A DNA stretch of 64,000 nt, taken from positions 1 to 64,000 of the forward strand of contig JBBSGP010000012.1 in the NCBI GenBank assembly GCA_038253885.1, read 5' to 3'. This document shows, piece after piece, positions 17,492 to 26,259 of this stretch. This DNA is from JALZAQ01 sp038253885 (GTDB lineage: Bacteria; Gemmatimonadota; Gemmatimonadetes; Gemmatimonadales; Gemmatimonadaceae). Positions within the stretch are counted from its first letter, which is position 1; every line of letters begins with the position of its first letter. The position numbers and the translations under genes are program-made. Below the pieces are notes generated by a model that was not told where the DNA came from, ran no database searches, and saw only the letters and a program-made list of their open reading frames with translations.

Positions 17492-19165
17492 ATGCCCGCC
17501 GCCGCCCCGTCTGTGCCCGCTCGCGTTGTGGTCCACCTCGCCATGCTGGCGGCCCTCGGACTTCCACTGCGCGCACAACAGCCCGTCGCTCCGACATCAG
17601 CTTCCCCGGACTCGGCCAATCCGCGTCTACAGGCGTTGAAGCGCGAGGTCATGCAGGACGTCGAGTCCCGTCGCGTCTTCACACAACAGATGGTGGATCA
17701 GATCTTCAGCTTCGGGGAGCTCGGGTTCCAGGAGTTCGAGACGTCGAAGTATCTCGTGGACGTCCTGCGACGCAACGGCTTCACCGTGAAGGAAGGGACC
17801 GCCGGAATCCCCACCGCGTGGGTCGCGACCTGGGGATCGGGGAAGCCCGTGATCTCCCTCGGCTCCGATATCGACGACATTCCCCAGGCCTCACAGAAAC
17901 CGGCCGTGGCCTGCCACGATCCGATGGTCGAGGGAGCTCCCGGACATGGCGAAGGCCACAACTCCGGCCAGGCTGTCAACATCACGGCCGCGCTGGCCGT
18001 GAAGAAGATCATGGAGCGCGATCACTTGCCCGGGACCATCCAGATCTGGCCGGGGGTGGCCGAGGAGCTGGTGGGGACCAAGGCGTACTTCGTCCGGGCG
18101 GGCCTCTTCAAGGACGTGGACGTCGTGCTCTTCTCCCACGTCGCGAGCAATCTGTCCACGTCGTGGGGGCAGTCATCACAGAGCGGACTCGTCTCCGCCC
18201 TGTTCAGCTTCCAGGGGCAGAGCGCCCACGCCGCCGGCGCGCCGTGGATGGGACGCAGCGCGTTGGACGCGGTGGAACTGATGGACGTGGCGTGGAACTT
18301 CCGCCGTGAGCATCTCCGTCTGGTGCAGCGGTCGCACTATGTGATCAAGGACGGGGGAGATCAACCGAACGTCGTCCCACCCACCGCCTCAGTCTGGTAC
18401 TACTTCCGTGAGCTGGACTATCCGCACATCCAGGGACTGTTCGCCCTGGGAGATACGATCGCGCGTGCGGCCGCCGCGATGACGGGCACGACATTGGCGT
18501 CGACGCGCATCCTCGGCTCGGCGTGGCCGGGCCATTTCAACAAGCCGATCGCCGAAGCGATGTCGGCGAATATTCAGAAGATCGGGTTGCCCCAGTGGAG
18601 CGCCGCCGACCAGACTCTGGCACGGGCGCTCCAGAAGGAGCTCAAGCTCACCGAGAAGGGTCTCGACACGGCACTGGACAAGCTGGAGCTACCGCTCAAG
18701 GAGGCGGACCGGCGCGGCGGCGGATCGGACGACATCGGCGATGTGTCCTGGAACGTGCCGACGATCACGCTTCGCTTCCCGTCGAACGTGCCGGAACTCC
18801 CGGGACACAACTGGTCGAACGCCATAACCATGGCTACCCCGATCGCTCACAAGGGCGCGACCGCCGGGGCCAAAGCGCAGGCGATGACCATGCTCGATGT
18901 GCTGCTGACACCGAAGCTCGTGCAGGAGGCGTGGGATTATTTCCGTACCGTGCAGACGAAGGACATCAAGTACGAGCCGCTCATGCGGGCCGACGACCGG
19001 CCGGCCATCGAGCTCAATGCCAATATCATGGACCGATACCGGCCGGCGATGCGGAAGTTCTACTACGATCCCACGCGCTATCGCAGCTACCTCGAGCAGC
19101 TCGGCATCACCTATCCGACCGTGCGCAAGGCGGACGGAAGCTGCACATCGGGCGCGACTCCGTGA
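17492..19165 (+). CDS. Secreted M20-family amidohydrolase (AbgB-like)
   Basis: 557 residues from the ATG at 17492, with signal peptide RVVVHLAMLAALGLPLRAQ. Resembles the M20D branch typified by the p-aminobenzoyl-glutamate hydrolase subunit AbgB. Metal-site motifs are visible: DIDDIPQAS, GHGEGHNSGQA, and the general-base pair in AEELVGTK; the lid domain starts near SHVASNLSTSW. These are dinuclear-metal hydrolases that cleave an amide bond to an amino acid such as glutamate; the export signal places this one in the periplasm. The exact substrate is unknown. The deoxynucleoside kinase gene follows after 9 bases and an S9 peptidase after that, so the three form an operon. The upstream in-frame codons from 17261 look non-coding. 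Confidence 0.85.
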   Translation: MPAAAPSVPARVVVHLAMLAALGLPLRAQQPVAPTSASPDSANPRLQALKREVMQDVESRRVFTQQMVDQIFSFGELGFQEFETSKYLVDVLRRNGFTVKEGTAGIPTAWVATWGSGKPVISLGSDIDDIPQASQKPAVACHDPMVEGAPGHGEGHNSGQAVNITAALAVKKIMERDHLPGTIQIWPGVAEELVGTKAYFVRAGLFKDVDVVLFSHVASNLSTSWGQSSQSGLVSALFSFQGQSAHAAGAPWMGRSALDAVELMDVAWNFRREHLRLVQRSHYVIKDGGDQPNVVPPTASVWYYFRELDYPHIQGLFALGDTIARAAAAMTGTTLASTRILGSAWPGHFNKPIAEAMSANIQKIGLPQWSAADQTLARALQKELKLTEKGLDTALDKLELPLKEADRRGGGSDDIGDVSWNVPTITLRFPSNVPELPGHNWSNAITMATPIAHKGATAGAKAQAMTMLDVLLTPKLVQEAWDYFRTVQTKDIKYEPLMRADDRPAIELNANIMDRYRPAMRKFYYDPTRYRSYLEQLGITYPTVRKADGSCTSGATP

Positions 19166-19174
19166 GGTGACAGT

Positions 19175-19930
19175 GTGCTGATCGGCGTCGCCGGGATGGT
19201 CGGATGTGGAAAGAGCACGCTTGCGCGAGCGCTGTCGGCGCGCTTCGGTCTTCAGCTGGCGCTCGAGAGCGCCGAGAACAACCCGTGGCTGGAGTCCTAC
19301 TACGGCGAGCCGGAGGGCCAAAGTCGGTTCGCGCTTCCGCTTCAGCTGCATTTTCTGGCGACGCGGTTCGCCAGCATGCGGCTCATGCGGTCCCACGGCG
19401 GCAGCTGGATCCTCGATCGTACCTGGTACGAGGACGCGGAGGTGTTTGCCGCCGGCCTCGTCGAGCAAGGGTACATGACGGATGTCGAGTACGATCTGTA
19501 CGGCCGCCTGTACGCCGAGCTGCTGCACTCTCCCGCTGCTCGGCCACCGCGGCTGTTGATCTATCTCCACGGCCCGCTCGCCGAGATCGTGCAGCGGATT
19601 CAGCTACGCGGCCGGCCGAAAGAACGGGAGATGGATGCCGGCTACTGGGAGTCGCTGCATTCCCGCTATGCGCAGTGGATCGGGGCCTTCCGTCACTGCC
19701 CGGTGCTGCGCCTCGACGTGCGCGACTACGATCTGGTGGCGGATCCGGGAGCGGTCGAAGAGGTGGCCGCCTTGCTACGGCAGAGGCTGGAGCGAGAGCT
19801 GCCGCAGACCGAGCTCTGGCCGGCGGTTGGCCGCCGACCGGAGGATGCCTTCCCCTCGACTGCCGCCGCGACGACGTTTCGCACGAGTACCCGACGCTCG
19901 AGCGAGCACCGTCCCGATCCCGGATTCTGA
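19175..19930 (+). CDS. Deoxynucleoside kinase family protein
   Basis: 251 residues from a GTG 9 bases after the M20 stop. P-loop GMVGCGKST at about 7-15, then LESAENNPWLESYY, the Asp-Arg motif ILDRTWYED at about 77-85 and a lid arginine region (QLRGRPKERE). This is the dNK/dGK-dAK fold, which phosphorylates deoxynucleosides with ATP in the cytoplasm for nucleotide salvage. The last about 30 residues (after LWPAVG) are Ser/Thr/Arg-rich, look disordered and lack family similarity. It sits between two exported hydrolases of an operon, an odd neighbourhood for a salvage kinase. Specificity for dA, dG or dC cannot be read here. Confidence 0.85.
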   Translation: MLIGVAGMVGCGKSTLARALSARFGLQLALESAENNPWLESYYGEPEGQSRFALPLQLHFLATRFASMRLMRSHGGSWILDRTWYEDAEVFAAGLVEQGYMTDVEYDLYGRLYAELLHSPAARPPRLLIYLHGPLAEIVQRIQLRGRPKEREMDAGYWESLHSRYAQWIGAFRHCPVLRLDVRDYDLVADPGAVEEVAALLRQRLERELPQTELWPAVGRRPEDAFPSTAAATTFRTSTRRSSEHRPDPGF

Positions 19931-19941
19931 GGAATTGCTGA

Positions 19942-22026
19942 ATGCGCATGACTCTTCACTCTGTGGCCCCGATCCTGATCATTCTGGCGACGACTCTGCC
20001 GGCGCAGAGGGCTACCAAGCGAGCGATGACCTATGAGGACTTCGCCGCCGTGAAGGCTGTCTCCGATCCGCAGATCTCGCCCGACGGGCGGTCGGTGCTG
20101 TTCACGGTCCGAGGGATCGACATCGGCGCGAACAGGCGGCTCACGCGATCCTGGTTGGCGCCGGTCGCTGGTGGCGAATCGCGACCATTCCCGGACGCGC
20201 AGACGAGTGTCAGCGAGGCGCGGTGGTCTCCGGATGGGTCGCGCATCGCGTTCATCCTCGGCGGGCAGCTCGCCGTGTCGCCCGCAGACGGCGGGAAGCG
20301 CACCTCGCTCACCAGACTCACCGGCGGCGCGACCGGTCCCGTCTGGTCGCCGCGCGGCGATCGCATTCTCTTCACGTCCGCCGTGTACCCCGACTGCGAC
20401 TCCGAAGCCTGCAATGCGCAGCGCGACAGCGTGCACCAGGCCAGCAAGGTAAAGGCGCACGTCGCTGATCAGCTCATGTACCGCCACTGGAACGCCTGGG
20501 ACGAAGGGACGCGCTCGCATCTCTTCGTCGTCGCGCTCGACGGCTCGGCAGCCCGCGATCTCACGCCGGGAGCCAAGTACGATACGCCACCTGGTCCTTT
20601 CGGTGGCAGCGAGGGATACGCGTTCTCCCCCGATGGTGGAGAGATCGCCTACACCGCCAAGGACCAGGGCCGCGCCGACGCGTGGACCACCGATGCGAAC
20701 ATCTATCTGGTGCCGGCATCCGGCGGAACGCCGGTCGTGATCACACAGGGCAATCCAGGTGCGGATCAGAATCCGGTGTACTCACCAGATGGCCGGTACA
20801 TCGCCTACGCGTCACAGCGTCGCGGGGGATTCGAGTCGGACCGATGGCGTCTGATGCTCTATGATCGCGCCGCCCGGCAGTCACGCGAGCTGATGCCGGC
20901 GTGGGACCGCAACGCCGACAGCTACTCCTGGTCGCCGGATTCGCGCGCCATCTTCATCGCCACCACCGATGGCGGCCGTGACAAGCTCTATCGGGTCGCG
21001 ATCGATGCTCGAGGCGCACCAGGCAAGGTGGATCTGGTGATCGGCGAGCACAATAGCGTGGCGTTCAGCTGGTCCCGGGATGGCCGGACGATAGCGTTTT
21101 CACGCGACGCGGCCGATCACCCAGCGGAGGTCTGGGTGGCGACGCTCGGCGCCGGCGCCGCGATCACCCGGGCGCTCACCCATCTGAACGACTCCCTGAT
21201 CGCACAGCTGGCTGTCCACCCCGCCGAGGAATTCTGGTTCGCCAGTCCGGGCGCCGACAGCATCCAGGGCTTCGTGGTCAAGCCGCCGCACTGGGATGCC
21301 GGAAAGAAGTACCCGGTCGTCCTGCTGATCCACGGCGGCCCGCAGGGAGCCTTTCTCGACCAGTGGCATTCGCGATGGAACTATCAGATGTTCGCCGCGC
21401 CCGGCATCGGCGTCGTGATCATCAATCCACGAGGCTCCTTCGGTTACGGCCAGAAGTTCGTGGACGAGATCTCGAAGGATTGGGGCGGCAAGGTGTACGT
21501 CGACCTGATGCGCGGTGTCGATGCGGCGCTCGCGCGAAACGGCTGGATGGACTCCACGCGCATGGGCGCCGCCGGAGGCTCGTACGGCGGCTACATGGTG
21601 AACTGGATCGCCGGGCACACCAATCGATTCAAGGCGTTGGTCTCCCATGCCGGGCCGTTCAACCTCGAGAACATGTACGGCGCGACCGAGGAGCTCTGGT
21701 TTCCGGAATGGGAATATGGCGGCCCGACCTGGGACACGGCCGCGATGAAGGAGCAGTACAGGACCTACTCGCCGCATCTCTACGCGAAGAATTTCCGCAC
21801 GCCGACACTGGTCACGGCGGGCGAGCTGGACTACCGAGTCCCGTACACCGAGGATCTCTCGTTCTTCACCGCGCTCCAGCGCCAGGATGTCCCCAGCCGC
21901 CTTGTCGTCTTTCCAGACGAGGGGCACTGGATCCTGAAGCCCCAGAACCAGCGCCTCTGGTGGAGCGAGGTGCAGGGGTGGTTTCGCAAGTACCTGACGC
22001 CGTCCGACACCCGGGCGAGTCGTTGA
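19942..22026 (+). CDS. S9-family serine peptidase (prolyl oligopeptidase/acylaminoacyl peptidase type)
   Basis: 694 residues with a signal peptide (SVAPILIILATTLPAQ). The first about 400 residues form a seven-bladed TolB/WD40-like propeller with repeated ISPDGRSV-type strands; the C-terminal alpha/beta-hydrolase domain carries the serine of GGSYGGYMV at about 548, Asp in GELDYRVPY at about 630 and His in EGHWI at about 661. It cleaves short peptides, probably in the periplasm. It follows the kinase gene by 11 bases. Its TGA overlaps a TTG that is the likely start of the next gene, so the two are translationally linked. A second S9 peptidase is at 39206. Confidence 0.92.
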   Translation: MRMTLHSVAPILIILATTLPAQRATKRAMTYEDFAAVKAVSDPQISPDGRSVLFTVRGIDIGANRRLTRSWLAPVAGGESRPFPDAQTSVSEARWSPDGSRIAFILGGQLAVSPADGGKRTSLTRLTGGATGPVWSPRGDRILFTSAVYPDCDSEACNAQRDSVHQASKVKAHVADQLMYRHWNAWDEGTRSHLFVVALDGSAARDLTPGAKYDTPPGPFGGSEGYAFSPDGGEIAYTAKDQGRADAWTTDANIYLVPASGGTPVVITQGNPGADQNPVYSPDGRYIAYASQRRGGFESDRWRLMLYDRAARQSRELMPAWDRNADSYSWSPDSRAIFIATTDGGRDKLYRVAIDARGAPGKVDLVIGEHNSVAFSWSRDGRTIAFSRDAADHPAEVWVATLGAGAAITRALTHLNDSLIAQLAVHPAEEFWFASPGADSIQGFVVKPPHWDAGKKYPVVLLIHGGPQGAFLDQWHSRWNYQMFAAPGIGVVIINPRGSFGYGQKFVDEISKDWGGKVYVDLMRGVDAALARNGWMDSTRMGAAGGSYGGYMVNWIAGHTNRFKALVSHAGPFNLENMYGATEELWFPEWEYGGPTWDTAAMKEQYRTYSPHLYAKNFRTPTLVTAGELDYRVPYTEDLSFFTALQRQDVPSRLVVFPDEGHWILKPQNQRLWWSEVQGWFRKYLTPSDTRASR

Positions 22027-22745
22027 GGGAGCCGGAGTACCACCGCTGGCGGAGTCCAGCGGTGGGCCGCCAGATGGAGCTGCTGATCTTCGGCCACGGC
22101 GGGGCACGGGTCGTCGCGTTCCCGACATCGATGGGCCGCTTCCACGACTGGGCCGACCGCGGCCTCGTGTCGGCGCTGCAGGAGCATCTGGACCGCGGCT
22201 GGCTGCAGCTCTTCTGCGTCGACAGTGTGGATACGGAGAGCTGGTACAACAAACGGATTGGGCCACGCGACCGAGCTCGACGGCAGCTGCAGTACGATCG
22301 ATACCTGTGTGACGAGCTGCTCCCCTTCACCGCGAGCCGCAACTCCAATCCGTACCTGATCGCCACCGGCCCCAGCTTTGGCGCCTACCAGGCGGTGAAC
22401 TTCGCGTTCCGCCATCCCGAGCTGGTGAATCGGGTGCTCGGGATGAGCGGGCTGTACGATATCAAAGAGCTCACCGACGGTTACTCGGACGACGAGGTCT
22501 ATTTCCAGAATCCGTCCGACTTCCTTCGCCACGAGCACGACCCCGGACGACTCGATGCAATGCGGCGCCAGGACATCATCCTGGTCGTGGGCCGGGATGA
22601 TGGGGCTCGAGCCAACAACGAGGATCTATCGGCCACTCTGCACGGCAAGGGCGTGTCACACGCACTTCGGATCTGGGACGGCTGGGCGCATGACTGGCCA
22701 TTCTGGATGCGCATGATCCAGCTCTACATCGGCGGACACGACTGA
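22023..22745 (+). CDS. Alpha/beta-hydrolase esterase (COG4947-like)
   Basis: About 240 residues. The TTG at 22023 overlaps the TGA of the S9 gene (TTGA) and includes the YHRWRSPAVGRQMELLIFGHGG strands expected at the N-terminus; the ATG at 22073 would cut them off. The nucleophile elbow is ATGPSFGAYQA, with a late His in DGWAHDWPFW. No signal peptide, so it acts in the cytoplasm. This family is often called a putative esterase and has no settled substrate. It leads a tight cluster of three C-N ligases and a gamma-glutamyl hydrolase, so it may cleave or transfer an ester or thioester in the same pathway (inference). Confidence 0.75.
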   Translation: MREPEYHRWRSPAVGRQMELLIFGHGGARVVAFPTSMGRFHDWADRGLVSALQEHLDRGWLQLFCVDSVDTESWYNKRIGPRDRARRQLQYDRYLCDELLPFTASRNSNPYLIATGPSFGAYQAVNFAFRHPELVNRVLGMSGLYDIKELTDGYSDDEVYFQNPSDFLRHEHDPGRLDAMRRQDIILVVGRDDGARANNEDLSATLHGKGVSHALRIWDGWAHDWPFWMRMIQLYIGGHD

Positions 22746-22754
22746 GGAGGATGG

Positions 22755-23693
22755 ATGGACCAGACGAAGCGGGTGGGGCTCATGGTCGGACGGGAATGGT
22801 CGTTTCCGCCCGCCTTCATCGAAGAGGTGAACCGGCGCGGGCAGGGTGTGGCGGCGGAGATGGCCCAGCTGGCCGGGACGGCGATGGACGATCCGTGTCC
22901 TTACGACGTGATCGTCGACCGCATCTCACATGAGGTACCCTACTACCGCTCCTACCTCAAGTACGCGGTCGTGCGGGGCGCGACGGTCGTGAACAACCCG
23001 CTCATGTGGACGGCCGATGACAAGTTCTTCGAGGCGGCGTTGGCCACCAGCCTCGGCGTCGCCAGCCCGAAGACGGTGGTTCTTCCCAACAAGGACTACG
23101 TTCCCGGAATCCATCATCAGGAGAGCCTGCGCAATCTGGTCTATCCTCTTCCGTGGGATCGGATCCTCCGCTACATCGGCCTGCCCTGCGTGCTCAAGGA
23201 TGCCCACGGCGGCGGCTGGCGCGATGTCTATGTCTGTCGCACCGTCGACGAGCTGATCCATCACTACGACACGTCAGGAATGCTGACGATGATCCTGCAG
23301 GAGTTCATCGAGTGGGATCAGTACATCCGCTGTCTGTGTCTGGGCCGGGAAGAGGTGCTGCCGATGAAGTACGATCCGCGGGAGCGGCGGTACCTCGTGG
23401 AGCACGAGCATCTGAGCGAGGAGTTGGGGAGGCGGATCGTCACCGACTCGTTGACGCTCGTTCGTGCGCTTGGATACGACATGAACACCGTCGAGTGGGC
23501 GGTGCGGGATGGAATTCCCTATGCCATCGATTTCATGAATCCGGCGCCCGACATGGACGTCAATTCCCTCACGCCTCACTACTTCGAGTGGACGGTCACG
23601 CACATGGCCGATCTCGTCATCCGGCTTGCAAAGCAGCCGCGGCCTCAACGTACCGAGATGCGCTGGGACGCGCTGTTCGCCGCCGGTCGCTGA
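22755..23693 (+). CDS. ATP-grasp ligase (RimK/glutathione-synthetase fold)
   Basis: 312 residues; the ATG has a strong GAGGAGG ribosome binding site and lies 9 bases after the esterase stop. Features of an ATP-grasp enzyme: NPLMWTADDKFFEAALA in the region before the central domain, the ATP-binding lysine segment LPCVLKDAHGGGWRDVYV, a hinge-like ILQEFIEWDQYIRC, and the metal-binding end TVEWAVRDG...YAIDFMNPAPD, where Glu, Asp and Asn bind Mg. ATP-grasp ligases activate a carboxylate as acyl phosphate and join it to an amine or thiol. The substrate is unknown. The next ligase gene starts one base after its stop. Confidence 0.8.
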   Translation: MDQTKRVGLMVGREWSFPPAFIEEVNRRGQGVAAEMAQLAGTAMDDPCPYDVIVDRISHEVPYYRSYLKYAVVRGATVVNNPLMWTADDKFFEAALATSLGVASPKTVVLPNKDYVPGIHHQESLRNLVYPLPWDRILRYIGLPCVLKDAHGGGWRDVYVCRTVDELIHHYDTSGMLTMILQEFIEWDQYIRCLCLGREEVLPMKYDPRERRYLVEHEHLSEELGRRIVTDSLTLVRALGYDMNTVEWAVRDGIPYAIDFMNPAPDMDVNSLTPHYFEWTVTHMADLVIRLAKQPRPQRTEMRWDALFAAGR

Positions 23694-23694
23694 C

Positions 23695-25056
23695 GTGGCC
23701 GAGGATCTCGCGGATGCCATCGGGAGCTATCACGATCTCCTGAGCGCCGGGATCGCGGCCGACTCCCAGGCCCAGCTCGATGGCCAACTCCGGTCGCGGG
23801 GTCTCTATTTCGGCGCGCGCCCCCTCTGCACCGTTCTGCGGCCGCGGTTCATGGCGGTGTCGCAATACCGCTACCTCCAGCAGCGGGCTGGGGCGATTCT
23901 GCGTGCCTTCGAGCGGGCCTATCGCCGAGCGATCGAAGATCCGCTCTTCCGACGAGAGTTCGGCTTGCTCGAGTGGGAAGAGAAGCTGGCGCTGGAGGAT
24001 CCTGGCTTCCGGGATTCCAGCCCGACATCGCGGCTCGATGCGTTCTTCGTGGACGATGGAAACGGTGTCCGCTTCACCGAATACAACGCGGAGACGCCGG
24101 CCGGCGCGGCCTACAACGACGCCCTCGCCGAGGTCTTCATGGCCCTGCCGGCGATGCGCGAGTTCCGGCGCCACTTCGAGACCTGGCCTCTGGGCGCCGG
24201 ACAGGGAGTCGTTGATGCACTGCTCGATGTCTGGGCCCAATGGTCGGGCGGACGAGCGGTGCCGCGCATCGCGATCCTGGACTGGAAGGAGGTGCCGACG
24301 TACAGCGAGTTCCTCCTCTATCAGAGGCTCTTCGAGTCGCAGGGCATTCCGTGTACGATCGCCGATCCGCGGGAAGTCGAGTATCGCGATGGCCAACTGT
24401 TCGCGAACGGGAGCCCGGTCGATCTGATCTACAAGAGAGTGCTGCTGGACGAGCTGGTCCAGCGCGGCGGGCTGGATCATCCGGTCTTCACCGCGGTGCG
24501 CGACCGCGCCGTGTGCATGGCGAATCCGGCGCGCTGCAAGATCCTCCACAAGAAGGCGAGCCTGGCCGTGCTGAGCGACGAGCGCCACGCCGGCCTCTTC
24601 ACCAGCGAGGAGAGCGAGGCGATCGACCAGCACATCCCCTGGACTCGGCGCGTCGAGGAGCGGAACACCGAGCACCACGGCCGGCGGATCGATCTGTTGT
24701 CGTACGTCCAGCAGAATCGGGATCGGCTCGTGCTCAAGCCCAACGACGAATACGGAGGGAAGGGGATCGTGCTCGGCTGGGAGGTGAGCGACAGCGCCTG
24801 GACGACCGCGCTCCAGCTGGCGCTGAGCGAGCCGTACATCGTTCAGGAGCGGATCATCCTTCCCACCGAGCCGTACCCGAGCATGCTGGACGGGACTCTT
24901 CGCATCGCCGATCGGATGGTGGACACGGCCCCGTTCGCGTTTCACGACTCTTATGTGGATGGGTGCATGACCCGGCTCGGAACGGAGTCGCTGCTCAACG
25001 TCACGGCCGGCGGAGGATCGAGCGCCCCGACCTTTCTGCTCGCCGGGCGCCGATGA
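23695..25056 (+). CDS. Circularly permuted ATP-grasp ligase (type 2)
   Basis: About 453 residues from the GTG at 23695, one base after the previous stop. It belongs to the circularly permuted ATP-grasp group related to glutathionylspermidine synthetase: RFTEYNAETPAGAAY, then IYKRVLLDELVQRG, then CKILHKKASLAVLSD and the ATP-site strand RLVLKPNDEYGGKGIVLG near residue 345, finishing with EPYIVQERI. Such enzymes form amide bonds using ATP; no substrate can be assigned. Its close coupling to another ATP-grasp gene and to a YbdK-type ligase suggests successive condensation steps on one molecule. No signal peptide, so cytoplasmic. Confidence 0.8.
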   Translation: MAEDLADAIGSYHDLLSAGIAADSQAQLDGQLRSRGLYFGARPLCTVLRPRFMAVSQYRYLQQRAGAILRAFERAYRRAIEDPLFRREFGLLEWEEKLALEDPGFRDSSPTSRLDAFFVDDGNGVRFTEYNAETPAGAAYNDALAEVFMALPAMREFRRHFETWPLGAGQGVVDALLDVWAQWSGGRAVPRIAILDWKEVPTYSEFLLYQRLFESQGIPCTIADPREVEYRDGQLFANGSPVDLIYKRVLLDELVQRGGLDHPVFTAVRDRAVCMANPARCKILHKKASLAVLSDERHAGLFTSEESEAIDQHIPWTRRVEERNTEHHGRRIDLLSYVQQNRDRLVLKPNDEYGGKGIVLGWEVSDSAWTTALQLALSEPYIVQERIILPTEPYPSMLDGTLRIADRMVDTAPFAFHDSYVDGCMTRLGTESLLNVTAGGGSSAPTFLLAGRR

Positions 25057-25062
25057 CCGGAG

Positions 25063-25068
25063 TTAGAT
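25063..25068 (+). promoter_or_regulatory. Candidate internal -10 box (TTAGAT) before the YbdK-type gene
   Basis: An AT-rich hexamer TTAGAT in the only sizeable gap (43 bases) of the amidoligase cluster, 31 bases before the next ATG; a GAGGG ribosome binding site follows at 25091-25095. No clear -35. Confidence 0.25.
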
Positions 25069-25099
25069 TGTCTCCTCACGCTCCGCCGCCGAGGGCAGC

Positions 25100-26233
25100 A
25101 TGAAGGCGCCATCACTCACGATCGGCATCGAGGAAGAGTACCAGATCATCGATCCGGACTCTCGGGAGCTCCGATCATACATCACGGAGATCCTGGATGG
25201 CGATCACCTGATTCTCGAGCAGGTGAAGCCGGAGCTCCATCAGTCGATCGTCGAAGTCGGCACCACCGTCTGCCGCACTCCGGCCGAGGCGCGAGCCGAG
25301 CTCGTGAAGCTCCGGCAGGCGGTGATCGGGCACGTCGCCAAGAGCGGCCTGAGGGTGGCGGCCGCCGGCACCCATCCGTTCTCCTCCTGGATGAATCAGG
25401 AGATCACACCCCTCGAGCGCTATCTCGGTGTGAAGGCGGACATGGCCGAGCTGGCCCAGCAGCTCCTGATCTTTGGCACCCACGTCCACATCGGCATCGA
25501 GGATCACGAGTTTCTCATCGATGCGATGAACGCGGCCCGCTACCTCATGCCGCACATCCTCTGTCTGTCCACCAGCTCGCCTTTCTGGATGGGACGCAAC
25601 ACGGGGCTCAAGTCCTACCGTAGCGTGATCTTCCGCAATTTTCCGCGCAACGGCGTGCCACGTGTCTTCCGCTCGTGGTCCGACTTCTCGGAGCTCGTGA
25701 GCACGCTGGTCGAGACACGGTGCATCCCCGACGGCTCGAAGATCTGGTGGGATGTGCGGCCCCACCACGCCTATCCGACGTTGGAGTTCAGGATCTGTGA
25801 CGTCTGCACGCGCGTGGATGAGGCGATCGCGATCGCGGCCATCTTCCAGGCGGTGATCGCGAAGCTGTGGAAGCTCCGCCGCGACAACATGACCTTCCGC
25901 ATCTATCCGGCGGATCTGATCGAGGAGAACAAGTGGCGCGCCGTGCGCTATGGGCTCGATGGAAAGCTCGTCGATCTTGGCCGGCAGCGGGAGGTGCCCG
26001 CGCGCGAGCTCGTGCGCGAGCTCATCGAATGGTTCATCGGCGACGTGGTGGACGAGCTCGGCAGCCGCGAGCAGGTGGAGTACGCTTTCCGCATCCTGAA
26101 CGAAGGGTCCAGTGCAGACCGTCAGCTGGCCGTCTATCAACAGACGGGGGACCTCAAGATGGTTGTGGACCATCTGATCAACGAGACGGCCGAGGGGGTG
26201 ACATCCGCCCCTCTCGTCGGCCAGCACGCTTAG
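25100..26233 (+). CDS. ybdK: Carboxylate-amine ligase, YbdK/GCS2 family
   Basis: 377 residues, the normal YbdK length. Diagnostic strands of the glutamate-cysteine ligase type 2 fold: TIGIEEEYQIID with the metal-binding glutamates at the N-terminus, LRVAAAGTHPFSSW, IFGTHVHIGIED, SSPFWMGRNTGLKSYRS and WWDVRPHHAYPTLEFRICD. The family joins the gamma-carboxylate of glutamate (or a similar acid) to an amine at the cost of ATP; E. coli YbdK has weak glutamate-cysteine ligase activity. The ATG has a GAGGG ribosome binding site. As the third ligase in the cluster, followed by a gamma-glutamyl hydrolase, it points to a gamma-glutamyl intermediate (inference). Confidence 0.92.
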   Translation: MKAPSLTIGIEEEYQIIDPDSRELRSYITEILDGDHLILEQVKPELHQSIVEVGTTVCRTPAEARAELVKLRQAVIGHVAKSGLRVAAAGTHPFSSWMNQEITPLERYLGVKADMAELAQQLLIFGTHVHIGIEDHEFLIDAMNAARYLMPHILCLSTSSPFWMGRNTGLKSYRSVIFRNFPRNGVPRVFRSWSDFSELVSTLVETRCIPDGSKIWWDVRPHHAYPTLEFRICDVCTRVDEAIAIAAIFQAVIAKLWKLRRDNMTFRIYPADLIEENKWRAVRYGLDGKLVDLGRQREVPARELVRELIEWFIGDVVDELGSREQVEYAFRILNEGSSADRQLAVYQQTGDLKMVVDHLINETAEGVTSAPLVGQHA

Positions 26234-26259
26234 CACTCGACTCCGACCGGAAGAGAAGC

